In this document: positions 51,488-59,701 of the stretch, piece by piece
How the letters are laid out: every line of letters begins with the position of its first letter
Position numbering within the stretch: position 1 is the first letter of the stretch
NCBI RefSeq assembly: GCF_030036535.1
Contig: NZ_CP080388.1
Coordinates: 2,041,001 to 2,105,000, forward strand
Direction: 5' to 3'
DNA from: Agrobacterium cucumeris
Lineage (GTDB): Bacteria; Pseudomonadota; Alphaproteobacteria; Rhizobiales; Rhizobiaceae
Length of the DNA: 64,000 nucleotides
Notes under the pieces: generated by a model
Seen by the model: the letters and a program-made list of their open reading frames with translations, nothing else
What the model was told of the DNA's origin: nothing
Databases searched by the model: none
Program-made: the position numbers and the translations under genes

Positions 51488-51511
51488 GAAGAACTTTCGA
51501 AAGGGATTTAA

Positions 51512-52357
51512 ATGCAGACCATATCCGACAACACAGCCAATGCCATTCAAGAAATTTTCGGCCGAAGCAAGGCATTGATCGGCATGGTCCACTGCCCGGC
51601 CTTTCCGGGAGCGCCGCGTTATCGGAACGCGAGCATGGATGCCATCTACGATACGTGCATGCGCGATGCGGAACGCCTTGTCGAGGGCGGCATGCATGGT
51701 CTGGTCATCGAAAACCACGGAGACGTGCCATTTTCCAAGCCGGACGATATCGGACCGGAAACGTCAGCCTTCATGAGCGTGGTGACGGACCGCATCGTTC
51801 GCGCCGCCGGCGTGCCGGTTGGCATCAACGTGCTGGCCAATGCTCCCATCCCGGCCTTCGCGATCGCGATGGCGGGCGGGGCAAAGTTCATCCGCGTCAA
51901 CCAATGGGCAAATGCCTATGTGGCCAATGAAGGTTTCATGGAGGGGCGAGCAGCCGAGGCGATGCGCTACCGTTCGCTGCTGCGGGCGGAGCATATCAAG
52001 GTTTTTGCAGACAGCCATGTCAAGCACGGCGCCCATGCCATCACGGCGGATCGCAGCATTGATGAGTTGACGCGCGATCTCGCCTTCTTCGACGCCGATG
52101 GGGTCATTGCGACGGGCCAGCGCACCGGCAACAGCGCCTCCCTTGAGGAAATAGAGGAAATCGGTGCGGCGACGCATCTGCCGCTGCTGGTCGGATCGGG
52201 TGTCAATGAGGGCAATATCGTCGAAATCCTCAAACGTACCAATGGCGTGATTGTCGCCTCATCGCTCAAGGAAGGCGGGGTGTGGTGGAACCCCGTGGAG
52301 CTGTCGCGCGTGCGTTCTTTCGTGGCGGCTGCGCGGCCCGCCCTTGATGCCCGATGA
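51512..52357 (+). CDS. BtpA/SgcQ-family TIM-barrel protein
   Basis: A 281-residue protein of the BtpA family. It shows ALIGMVHCPAFPGAPRY and the repeated barrel strands GLVIENHGDVPFSK, GVPVGINVLANAPIPAFAIA, FIRVNQWANAYVANEGFM, IKVFADSHVKHGAHAI, GVIATGQRTGNSASLEE and PLLVGSGVNEGNIVEIL. Homologues are linked to photosystem I stability (BtpA) and to uncharacterised sugar metabolism (SgcQ); no reaction is established. GAAAGGGA precedes the ATG. Clustered with a kinase and lactonase, so an aldolase, isomerase or phosphatase role in the same route is plausible. Confidence 0.82.
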   Translation: MQTISDNTANAIQEIFGRSKALIGMVHCPAFPGAPRYRNASMDAIYDTCMRDAERLVEGGMHGLVIENHGDVPFSKPDDIGPETSAFMSVVTDRIVRAAGVPVGINVLANAPIPAFAIAMAGGAKFIRVNQWANAYVANEGFMEGRAAEAMRYRSLLRAEHIKVFADSHVKHGAHAITADRSIDELTRDLAFFDADGVIATGQRTGNSASLEEIEEIGAATHLPLLVGSGVNEGNIVEILKRTNGVIVASSLKEGGVWWNPVELSRVRSFVAAARPALDAR

Positions 52358-52367
52358 GGAGATGAAG

Positions 52368-53627
52368 ATGGGACAGTTTGCGATCAACGGTGAAAGACTT
52401 CTGGTAAACCTGGATCGTTTCGCAGCAATCGGTGCCACCGACAGGGGAGGCGTGAATCGGCAGGCCCTTACACGGCTTGATCGCGAGGCACGACGGCTGT
52501 TGACGCAACTTGCCCTGGAGCGCGGATTTTCCGTGTTTCAGGATCCCATCGCCAATCTCTTCATTCGCAGAAATGGGCGGGATAACAATCTTTCACCGCT
52601 CTTGATCGGCAGCCATCTCGACAGTCAACCGTCGGGTGGCCGATTTGATGGCGCGCTTGGAACGCTTTCAGCTTTTGAGGTTCTTGAGACCCTTGAAGAT
52701 TTCGGCGTTGAGACGGAGCGTCCCGTTGAGGTCGTAGCTTTTACCAATGAAGAAGGCTGCCGCTTTGCGCCCGGCTGCATGGGGTCGACGGCCTTTGCGA
52801 GCGGGACAATACCAACGAACTGGTCAAGCCTGCCGGCAACGGATGATGGCGCCGAATTTGCAGGTGAGCTTGCCGCAACCCTGCAAAGCCTGCCCGAAGC
52901 AACCATGCGTGGCCTCGGGTTTCCGGTCTTTGCTTTTCTTGAAGTCCATATCGAGCAGGGACCGTCTCTCGAAAAAGAGGGGCTGCCAATCGGCATCGTC
53001 ACGGGGATACAGGGTACGCGCTGGCTGGAAGTGACGTTGACCGGACAGACCGCTCACGCCGGGACGACGGCACTCATGTACCGACGCGATCCGTTTCATG
53101 CCGCGGTGAATGCGCTTGGATCCCTTTTTCCCGCTATCATGCCGTCAGACCCTGACGCCCGCTTCACGGTCGGTCGAATTGCGTTGCAGCCCGGCGCCGT
53201 CAACGCCATTCCGCAAACCGCCACCTTCACCGTGGATCTCCGACACCCGTCTTCCGAAAGGCTTGACGACATGGAGGAGAAAATCCGTGCGGTTGTGGGG
53301 GATGCTGCATTGGCGCAGGGCTGTGAAGCGACAATCCGTCAGATATTCGACATGCCGCCCGCAAATTTTGAGGAGGGCATTCTATCGGCCCTCGACCGTG
53401 CTGCGCTCGAGCGCGGTTTTGCGACGCGACGGATGTTGTCGGGTGCTTTTCACGATGCGCTGTTCATGAACCAGGTCGCGCCATCGGCGATGATTTTCGT
53501 TCCGTGCCGCGATGGTCTCAGTCACAACGAGGCGGAACATGTTGAACCCGAGCATAGTATTGCCGGCTGCAACATGCTTTTGGCCGCGCTCCTTCAATTG
53601 CCATCGCTGGCGACAGTCGAGGGGTGA
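52368..53627 (+). CDS. M20-family amidohydrolase (allantoate amidohydrolase/N-carbamoylase type)
   Basis: A 419-residue zinc or manganese hydrolase. The dinuclear metal motifs are readable: GSHLDSQPSGGRFDGALG (His and bridging Asp), FTNEEGCRF (Glu pair), FLEVHIEQGPSL (His) and DGLSHNEAEHVEPEH near the end. The dimerisation lid follows VTGIQGTRWLEVTLTGQTAH. The family hydrolyses N-carbamoyl amino acids, allantoate or ureidoglycolate with release of ammonia. Start at 52368, 6 bases after GAGGAG; it follows the BtpA gene after 10 bases. Confidence 0.87.
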   Translation: MGQFAINGERLLVNLDRFAAIGATDRGGVNRQALTRLDREARRLLTQLALERGFSVFQDPIANLFIRRNGRDNNLSPLLIGSHLDSQPSGGRFDGALGTLSAFEVLETLEDFGVETERPVEVVAFTNEEGCRFAPGCMGSTAFASGTIPTNWSSLPATDDGAEFAGELAATLQSLPEATMRGLGFPVFAFLEVHIEQGPSLEKEGLPIGIVTGIQGTRWLEVTLTGQTAHAGTTALMYRRDPFHAAVNALGSLFPAIMPSDPDARFTVGRIALQPGAVNAIPQTATFTVDLRHPSSERLDDMEEKIRAVVGDAALAQGCEATIRQIFDMPPANFEEGILSALDRAALERGFATRRMLSGAFHDALFMNQVAPSAMIFVPCRDGLSHNEAEHVEPEHSIAGCNMLLAALLQLPSLATVEG

Positions 53628-53659
53628 GATCCGACTGCCACTCGTTTGATGGAAACGTA

Positions 53660-53683
53660 ACCGGCAACCGGCGAGTTGCCGGT
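53660..53683. terminator. Bidirectional hairpin between convergent genes
   Basis: ACCGGCAAC pairs perfectly with GTTGCCGGT over a 6-base loop in the 120-base gap between the M20 gene and the convergent aldolase gene. No T run on either side. Confidence 0.55.
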
Positions 53684-53747
53684 CACAAGCTTGCCTATCA
53701 GGTCAGATTCGAACCCGGAAAAATGCGGCCCGCCGGCAGTCCGTCCG

Positions 53748-54644
53748 TCAGCGCCAGCTGGCAAGCAATCCTTCCAGCGTTGCGCGATCCTCCTTATCGA
53801 GGCGCGCAAGTCCGGGTGCGCGAACGGGACCGACAGCGAGGCCGAGGATTTCCATCGCCTCTTTCACCACCGTCACATTTGCGCCATTGCGATAACGTGT
53901 CCGCAACCGTTCGAACAACTCGATCTTTTCGACGATCTTGCGCGCCGCGTCAAAATCCCCTGATGTCAGTGCGTCGAGGACCTGCAGTGAGAATTGCGGC
54001 GCAACGTTCACCAGACCGGATGTGAAGCCGCGTGCACCGGCGGCGCAAAAGGCGGGTGCCCAGCTTTCAGCCAATCCGCAGACATATAGTGCGCCGTTCG
54101 GATCGGAGGCGGCGATCGCGCGCGACAGAAGCATGATATCCGTCGTTGCGAATTTGATGCCGGCGACATTCTGGTGGCTGGAAAGCCTTACCATGTCATC
54201 GACCGAAAAACCGTCGGCCCTGACATAGGCCACCAGCGGCAATTCGCTGCCCTCTGCGAGGCCGAGAAAGTAGTCGATCTGCGATTGCGGGGCTGCAAAC
54301 GGGTCGACCGGCTGATGCGACATGACGGCGGAAGCCCCCATGTCCTTTGCCTGCCGCGCCATGGACAGCGCTTCGCGCTGCGAGCGTCCGATCGCCGCCG
54401 TCACCGGGGCCTTCCCGTTTACGCCTTTTATCGCGGCCTCAAAAACCCGTAGAATTTCAGCCGGCGTCAGGGCGTAGAACTCGCCGGTATTGCCCGCCGC
54501 GACGATGTTGTGGATGCCTGCCTTTGCCACGCGGGCGTAAACCTCGGCGGTGACACCGGCGTCCACTTCGCCGCCTGCATCATAAGCCGTCACGGGAACG
54601 CCGGAGATACCCTGCAGGGCCTGGCGAAAATCGAATGTCGTCAT
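53748..54644 (-). CDS. DapA-family aldolase, candidate 2-keto-3-deoxy sugar acid aldolase or dehydratase
   Basis: A 298-residue class I aldolase-fold protein. GNTGEFYAL (residues 51-59) is the substrate carboxylate motif, Tyr140 (LVAYVRADG) the catalytic tyrosine and Lys164 (VAGIKFATTD) the Schiff-base lysine. This family includes 2-keto-3-deoxygluconate aldolase and 5-keto-4-deoxyglucarate dehydratase. Beside an SMP-30 lactonase and a DgoD-like dehydratase, cleavage of a 2-keto-3-deoxyaldonate is the likely role. Start at 54644 with GAGGAA upstream. Confidence 0.82.
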   Translation of the reverse strand: MTTFDFRQALQGISGVPVTAYDAGGEVDAGVTAEVYARVAKAGIHNIVAAGNTGEFYALTPAEILRVFEAAIKGVNGKAPVTAAIGRSQREALSMARQAKDMGASAVMSHQPVDPFAAPQSQIDYFLGLAEGSELPLVAYVRADGFSVDDMVRLSSHQNVAGIKFATTDIMLLSRAIAASDPNGALYVCGLAESWAPAFCAAGARGFTSGLVNVAPQFSLQVLDALTSGDFDAARKIVEKIELFERLRTRYRNGANVTVVKEAMEILGLAVGPVRAPGLARLDKEDRATLEGLLASWR

Positions 54645-54673
54645 CAATTTGTTCCTCAAGGTAAAAGGGCGTC

Positions 54674-55555
54674 TCAGATGGAGAATGTGTGAACGGGCGT
54701 GCCGGCGACAGGCGCATCGAACGCAACGACGGTGCCGGCCGTGGAGACACCGTCGGTTTCGGTCACCAGACTGGTGAGATAGATCGTCTTAAGGCCCGGA
54801 CCGCCGAAACACGGCATGGTCGGCCCCTTGAAGGGCAGCTTGTATATCTCGAACAATTCGCCTTCAGGCGTAAAGCGGTTGAGCCGTCCGCCCTGAACGC
54901 CGGCGCTCCAGTAGCAGCCGTCGCTATCGGTCGCCGCGCCATCCGGCCTGCCTTCCTCGGGCGCAAAATCGTGAAGGCGTTCGGCCGGGCCGAGCCTGCC
55001 GGTTGCGACATCGAAATCGAATGCCTGATACATGAGCCCGCTGCTGTCGGAATGATACATCCGCTTTCCATCCGGGCTCCAGGCAAGGCCGTTTGATGTG
55101 AACATATTGCCGTCGATGATACGCTCGATGCCACCGTCAGGTGCCACCCGATAGAGGCGCGCATTGCCTGTGGGCACGGCGGCCTCGTCGCGGGTTCCCA
55201 CCCAGAAATGCCCGTCCGGGCCAACCTTGCCGTCATTGAGGCGGCTGTCGGGTCGTCCTTCGTCGGGGTCGCATAGAAAGTCGAGCCTGCCGCTTGCGGG
55301 GTCGAGCAGATGCACGCCCGTCTTGAGGCCCGCCACAACAAGGCCATTGTCACACAGACCAAGACAGCCCACCTGGGCGGGCATGTCGAACCTGTCCAGC
55401 TTTCCGTCCGGATGCAGGCGGAAAATCGCCGGGGCAAGAATATCGACGAACCACAGATTGCCCGTCCGCTCGTCCCATGCGGGCGATTCGCCAACTTTCA
55501 AAGGCGTATCGACGAGGGGACGGAGTTTTGGTTCTATGATGCGCGGCTGGCTCAC
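54674..55555 (-). CDS. SMP-30/gluconolactonase-family lactonase
   Basis: A 293-residue six-bladed beta-propeller. The metal ligands of the family are visible: Glu in VGESPAWDERTGNLWFVDI, Asn in DSRLNDGKVGPDGHFWVGT and Asn/Asp in MFTSNGLAWSPDGKRMYHSD. It would open a sugar lactone to the aldonate. The start is a GTG at 55555 with GGAGAA 6 bases upstream. It lies between the GntR and aldolase genes on the minus strand, 29 bases before the aldolase start. Confidence 0.9.
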   Translation of the reverse strand: MSQPRIIEPKLRPLVDTPLKVGESPAWDERTGNLWFVDILAPAIFRLHPDGKLDRFDMPAQVGCLGLCDNGLVVAGLKTGVHLLDPASGRLDFLCDPDEGRPDSRLNDGKVGPDGHFWVGTRDEAAVPTGNARLYRVAPDGGIERIIDGNMFTSNGLAWSPDGKRMYHSDSSGLMYQAFDFDVATGRLGPAERLHDFAPEEGRPDGAATDSDGCYWSAGVQGGRLNRFTPEGELFEIYKLPFKGPTMPCFGGPGLKTIYLTSLVTETDGVSTAGTVVAFDAPVAGTPVHTFSI

Positions 55556-55611
55556 TGATTATTCTCCATCGCCCCTTCAGGCCTCGTTTTCTTAGGATTG
55601 CGGGATTGGTT

Positions 55612-56331
55612 CTAGCCGCCGACGCCCTGAAACATGCGGGCGCGGGCTTTGAGGATGTGGTCTTTCATAGCGTCATGGGCCGCCTGCTCGTGGCGCGCAA
55701 AAATTGCTTCGACGATGGCGGTGTGCTCGTTCTGCACTTCACGCACATGCTGCGGTGTACGTTTGAGGCTGAGACTGCGTGTCACCGACTGGCCGATGGC
55801 GAAATGCGGTTTGAACCAGATGCGTACGGTGATGTGGAACTGGTTATGGCTTGCCCTGGCAATGGCTTCGTGCAGGGCGAAATCTTCCTCTGCGCCAAGA
55901 TCGTTGCGCTCGAGACATTGTTCCAGCGCTGCGATGGCCTGCTCGATCCGCGTCTTGTCGGCCGCCTGCCAGTTGCGCGCCGCGAGTTCGGCCCCCGAGG
56001 ACTCAAGGCCGGCCCGGAACTCGAAGAAGCGCTGCACGTCGGCAAGCGAACCGACCGGCACCTGCTGCAACACCGAAGAGTCGGGTTGCTGGCGCACATA
56101 GGAGCCGGAGCCTTTCTGCGAAACGATAAGCTCGTCATTGCGCAGCCGCTCCAGCGCTGCGCGCACCACCGGCCGGGAAGCCCCGAACAGCGACGCCAGG
56201 CTTTGTTCGGACGGTAGACGCTCGTTTATGGGAAATCGCCCGTCCGAAATCATGCCGACGATCTTTTCGTAGACGATGTCGCTGAGCCGGGTCTCGCCGC
56301 GTGCGGCCGACGATGTGGTCGTATTGTCCAT
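55612..56331 (-). CDS. GntR-family regulator, FCD subfamily, of the sugar-acid locus
   Basis: A 239-residue regulator. The winged helix-turn-helix covers about residues 12-75 (SEQSLASLFGASRPVVRAAL, then ERLRNDELIVSQKGSGSYV). The FCD domain has RFFEFRAGLESSGAELAAR, DFALHEAIARASHNQFH and QNEHTAIVEAIFARHEQAAH. Start at 56331 with AAGG upstream; a GTG at 56337 is possible. It is divergent from the importer at 56634, across a 302-base gap, and likely controls both directions. Confidence 0.88.
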   Translation of the reverse strand: MDNTTTSSAARGETRLSDIVYEKIVGMISDGRFPINERLPSEQSLASLFGASRPVVRAALERLRNDELIVSQKGSGSYVRQQPDSSVLQQVPVGSLADVQRFFEFRAGLESSGAELAARNWQAADKTRIEQAIAALEQCLERNDLGAEEDFALHEAIARASHNQFHITVRIWFKPHFAIGQSVTRSLSLKRTPQHVREVQNEHTAIVEAIFARHEQAAHDAMKDHILKARARMFQGVGG

Positions 56332-56633
56332 CAGCACACCTTTCGTTGCAAATCGCTGAAGTTGAACGGTTTCCTGTATGTCATCCGCAACAGAAATACC
56401 GGGGTTTTATCAGCGTGGAGCGCTGCCGTTCCGATCTTTATCGTCAAACCTGTCTTCGAAAATCGCTCTACGAATAAAAAATATGTAAAAAGCTGTCAAT
56501 ACTTGTAATCATCTGAAAACGCCCATATGGTCTGCCCCTGCCGGTGGAGGATCGGCGTGCTGGCTGGCCGGGAGGGCCGCTGCGACACAGTGAAGGCTGT
56601 TTTGCTGCCGGTGATTTTTTGGGAGGATAATCG
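56332..56633. promoter_or_regulatory. Divergent promoter region of gntR and the second oligopeptide-type importer
   Basis: 302 bases without a gene. On the minus strand TTGACA (56499-56494) lies 17 bases from TATTCG (56476-56471), a plausible sigma70 promoter for gntR. ATACTTGTAATCAT nearby may be part of an operator. GGGAGGA just before 56634 is the binding-protein ribosome binding site. No clear palindrome of the TTGTnnACAA type. Confidence 0.4.
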
Positions 56634-58583
56634 ATGCGCGATGGGGATAAATTTTCGCTTGGCGTGACGCGCCGGACCTTTATGGCGGGGCTTGGCGGCG
56701 TCGCCGCCCTTTCCGTCATCGGGACTTCGGCGCGGGCCGCCACCGGCAAGGAAGCGCCGGAACTGGCTGCCTTGGTAAAAGACGGCAAACTGCCGCCCTT
56801 GGCCGAGCGCCTGCCGAAAAATCCGATGGTGGTGACGCCGCATGAAAAGATCGGCACCTATGGCGGCACATTGCGCCGCGGCCTGCGCGGTTCGTCGGAC
56901 CATAACGGCATTCTGCGCATGGTCGGCAACCAGGGGCTGGTGCGCTGGAACATGGACTTCACCGAAGTTCTGCCGAACCTTGCCGAGAAATGGGAGGTCA
57001 ATGACGACGCCTCGCAGTTCACCTTCCATCTGTTGCAGGGCGCGAAATGGTCGGACGGCCACCCTTTTACCGCAGATGACGTGGTGTTCGCCATCGAGGA
57101 CTGCATCAAGAACAAGGAGCTTTACAGCGCCACCCCGGCCCAGCTTTCCGTTGCGGGTGAGGCCGTCGACGTCGAAAAGGTCGATGATTTCACGGTAAGG
57201 TTCAAGTTCGCGGCGCCGAATGCGCTCTATCTCGAGAACCTTGCCACACCGCTCGGTCAGCATCCGACGCTGTTTGCCAAGCACTATTGCAGCAAGTTCC
57301 TGCCGAAATACAACACCTCGCTCGATGCCGATGTGAAGGCAGCCGGCGTATCCAGCTGGACGGAACTGTTCCGCGCCAAGTGCGGCGATATCGAAATCCC
57401 GTCGCGCTGGTCGAATGTCGACAAGCCGACACTTGATCCATGGGTGGTGAAGGAACCCTATTCCGGCGGCGCGACCCGCGTGGTCATGACCCGTAACCCT
57501 TACTTCTGGCAGGTCGATACCGAAGGCAACCAGCTTCCTTACATCGACGAAGTCAATTTCGGCATCTCGCAGGATGTCGAATCGCTGATGCTGAACGTCA
57601 TTTCCGGCAAGATCGACATTCAGGAACGCCATATCAGCGTTCTCGCCAACAAGCCGACGCTGTCGCAGAACATGAAAAAAGGCGATTATCGCCTGTTGAC
57701 GCTGGTGCCGTCTGCTTCACAGCAGTGCCAGATCTACCTGAACATCACCCATAAAGACCCGGCAATGCGCAAGATGTTTGCCGACAAGTCCTTCCGCCAG
57801 GCGCTGTCCATTGCGCTCAACCGGCAGGAAATCATCGACATCGTCTATTTCGGCCAGAGCGAGGGATATCAGGCCGGGCCACGCCCGACGCACCCCTGGT
57901 ATAATGAAAAGCTGGGGCGCCAGTACACCGAATATGATGCTGCCAAGGCGAATGAACTTCTCGACAAGGCCGGTTACGACAAGAAGAACGGCAATGGCAT
58001 GCGGCTTCGTCCCGACGGCCAGCCGATCTTCTTCTCCATCGATGTCATCCCGACGCTTTATCCCGATCTGGTCGATGCGCTCGAACTGGTGAAGGCGCAG
58101 TGGGCGCAGATCGGCGTCGATATCAAGGTCAATACCATCGAACGCGCGCTCTATTACACGCGCGGCGATGATAACGCCCATGATGCGGCGGTCTGGCCTG
58201 GCCCCGGTGGCCTCGATCCGATGCTCGACCCGCGCGATTTCTTCGCCTTCCATCCGCAGGGATCGCGTTACGCCATTCCGTGGGCGCTCTGGTATACGTC
58301 CAACGGCCAGAAGGGCGAGGAGCCGCCGGAAAGCCAGAAAAAACGCTTCAAACTGTTCGATGAGGCGCGCTCCACGGCCGACCTTGCCAAGCGCGGTGAG
58401 AAGATGAAGGAAATCTTCGACATCGCGGCGGAAGAGTTCGAGACGATCGGCCTCTGCCTTGCTGTCGGTGGTTTCGGCATCATTCGCAACAATCTGCGCA
58501 ACGTGCCCGAGACCGAACCCGACAGCTGGTCGTGGCCCAATCCCGGCCCGGCGCTGCCGCAACAGTTCACCTTCACAAGCTGA
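56634..58583 (+). CDS. Family 5 binding protein with twin-arginine signal
   Basis: A 649-residue solute-binding protein, longer than most family 5 members. The N-terminus has a Tat-type signal: TRRTFMAGLGGVAALSVIG with Arg13-Arg14 and a c-region ending SARA before ATGKEAP. The mature part follows the family (GTYGGTLRRGLRGSSDHNGI, WSDGHPFTADDVVFAIED, YQAGPRPTHPWYNEKLG). Long family 5 proteins of this kind often bind oligosaccharides rather than peptides, and the neighbouring dehydratase and mutarotase genes support a sugar ligand. A Tat signal implies folding before export. Confidence 0.88.
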   Translation: MRDGDKFSLGVTRRTFMAGLGGVAALSVIGTSARAATGKEAPELAALVKDGKLPPLAERLPKNPMVVTPHEKIGTYGGTLRRGLRGSSDHNGILRMVGNQGLVRWNMDFTEVLPNLAEKWEVNDDASQFTFHLLQGAKWSDGHPFTADDVVFAIEDCIKNKELYSATPAQLSVAGEAVDVEKVDDFTVRFKFAAPNALYLENLATPLGQHPTLFAKHYCSKFLPKYNTSLDADVKAAGVSSWTELFRAKCGDIEIPSRWSNVDKPTLDPWVVKEPYSGGATRVVMTRNPYFWQVDTEGNQLPYIDEVNFGISQDVESLMLNVISGKIDIQERHISVLANKPTLSQNMKKGDYRLLTLVPSASQQCQIYLNITHKDPAMRKMFADKSFRQALSIALNRQEIIDIVYFGQSEGYQAGPRPTHPWYNEKLGRQYTEYDAAKANELLDKAGYDKKNGNGMRLRPDGQPIFFSIDVIPTLYPDLVDALELVKAQWAQIGVDIKVNTIERALYYTRGDDNAHDAAVWPGPGGLDPMLDPRDFFAFHPQGSRYAIPWALWYTSNGQKGEEPPESQKKRFKLFDEARSTADLAKRGEKMKEIFDIAAEEFETIGLCLAVGGFGIIRNNLRNVPETEPDSWSWPNPGPALPQQFTFTS

Positions 58584-58595
58584 CACCACCATATG

Positions 58596-58623
58596 GGCGT
58601 CGCTGCCTCAACGCGGCGACGCC
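58596..58623 (+). promoter_or_regulatory. Intercistronic hairpin between binding-protein and permease genes
   Basis: GGCGTCGC pairs perfectly with GCGACGCC, starting 12 bases after the binding-protein stop and without a T run. It matches in position the hairpins at 4790, 13722 and 24153. Confidence 0.6.
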
Positions 58624-58705
58624 TCTCAGGTTGTTTCCACCGCCCACAATCCGTCTCCCTGGTTGGAAGGCGGCGGGTGCGGTCCAATGTGATTGCGAGA
58701 ACGAC

Positions 58706-59692
58706 ATGCTGCTTTTTATCGTAAAACGCCTGCTGTGGATGATACCGTCCCTGTTTGCCGTCAGTTTCCTTGCCTTTGTCCTGATCCAGCTGCCACCCGG
58801 CGATTATGTGACGACCTATATCGCCACCCTGGCCGCCTCCAACGAGGTCATCGACCACAATACGGCGGCGCAGCTGCGTGAACGCTTCGGTCTCGATGAC
58901 CCGATGATCGTGCAATATCTGAAATGGATATGGGGCATCATCAGCCGCGGTGATTTCGGCATTTCGTTCGAATGGCAGCAGCCGGTTTCCGGCCTCATCT
59001 GGGAACGCATGGCGCTGACGCTGGTTCTGGCCGTCGCCAGCCTTCTCGCCACCTGGGCCATCGCCCTTCCGATCGGCGTCTTCTCCGCCGTGCGCAAATA
59101 TTCGATCGGCGATTATCTCTTCACCGCCTTTTCCTTTTTCGGCCTGTCCATACCGTCGTTCCTGCTGGCGCTGGTGCTGATGTATGTGGCGGCGGTGGAG
59201 TTCGGGGCCGATGTCGGCGGGCTGTTTTCGGCAGAATATGAAACGGCGTCCTGGAGCATCGCCAAGATGATCGACCTGATGGCCCATATCTGGCTGCCGG
59301 TCGCCATCCTTGCCGTGTCATCCACCGCAAGCCTCATCCGCGTCATGCGCGCCAACATGCTGGACGAATTGCCCAAGCCCTATGTGACCACGGCGCGTGC
59401 GAAGGGGTTGTCCGAGTTCAAGCTGCTGACGAAATATCCGCTCAGAATTGCGCTCAACCCGTTCATTTCCACCATCGCATGGCTGCTGCCCAATCTCATT
59501 TCGGGCTCCGTGGTGGTCGCCATCGTGCTCAATCTGCCGACGGCCGCACCGCTGCTTCTGCAGTCGTTGATGGCGCAGGACATGTATCTCGCCGGCGCTT
59601 TCGTGCTGTTGATCTGCGCGCTGACGCTGATCGGTTCGCTTATCAGCGACATCCTGCTTGCGCTGGTCGATCCGCGCATCCGTCTCGAATAG
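58706..59692 (+). CDS. Oligopeptide/oligosaccharide-type ABC permease (DppB type)
   Basis: A 328-residue inner-membrane permease. It starts MLLFIVKRLLWMIPSLFAVS, with the family block LRERFGLDDPMIVQYLKW and the EAA loop TARAKGLSEFKLLTKYPLRI. The start at 58706 matches the family N-terminus; the frame is open upstream to 58532 but only shadows the binding-protein end. The ribosome binding site is weak (GAGA). Confidence 0.92.
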   Translation: MLLFIVKRLLWMIPSLFAVSFLAFVLIQLPPGDYVTTYIATLAASNEVIDHNTAAQLRERFGLDDPMIVQYLKWIWGIISRGDFGISFEWQQPVSGLIWERMALTLVLAVASLLATWAIALPIGVFSAVRKYSIGDYLFTAFSFFGLSIPSFLLALVLMYVAAVEFGADVGGLFSAEYETASWSIAKMIDLMAHIWLPVAILAVSSTASLIRVMRANMLDELPKPYVTTARAKGLSEFKLLTKYPLRIALNPFISTIAWLLPNLISGSVVVAIVLNLPTAAPLLLQSLMAQDMYLAGAFVLLICALTLIGSLISDILLALVDPRIRLE

Positions 59693-59701
59693 GAGGGCGC
59701 C

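Noticed and set aside
50591..51718. Longer PfkB start at 51718
   Set aside because: The extra 77 residues overlap the divergent BtpA-type gene and are not kinase-like; MRAFVIGNIALDETY is the normal family N-terminus.
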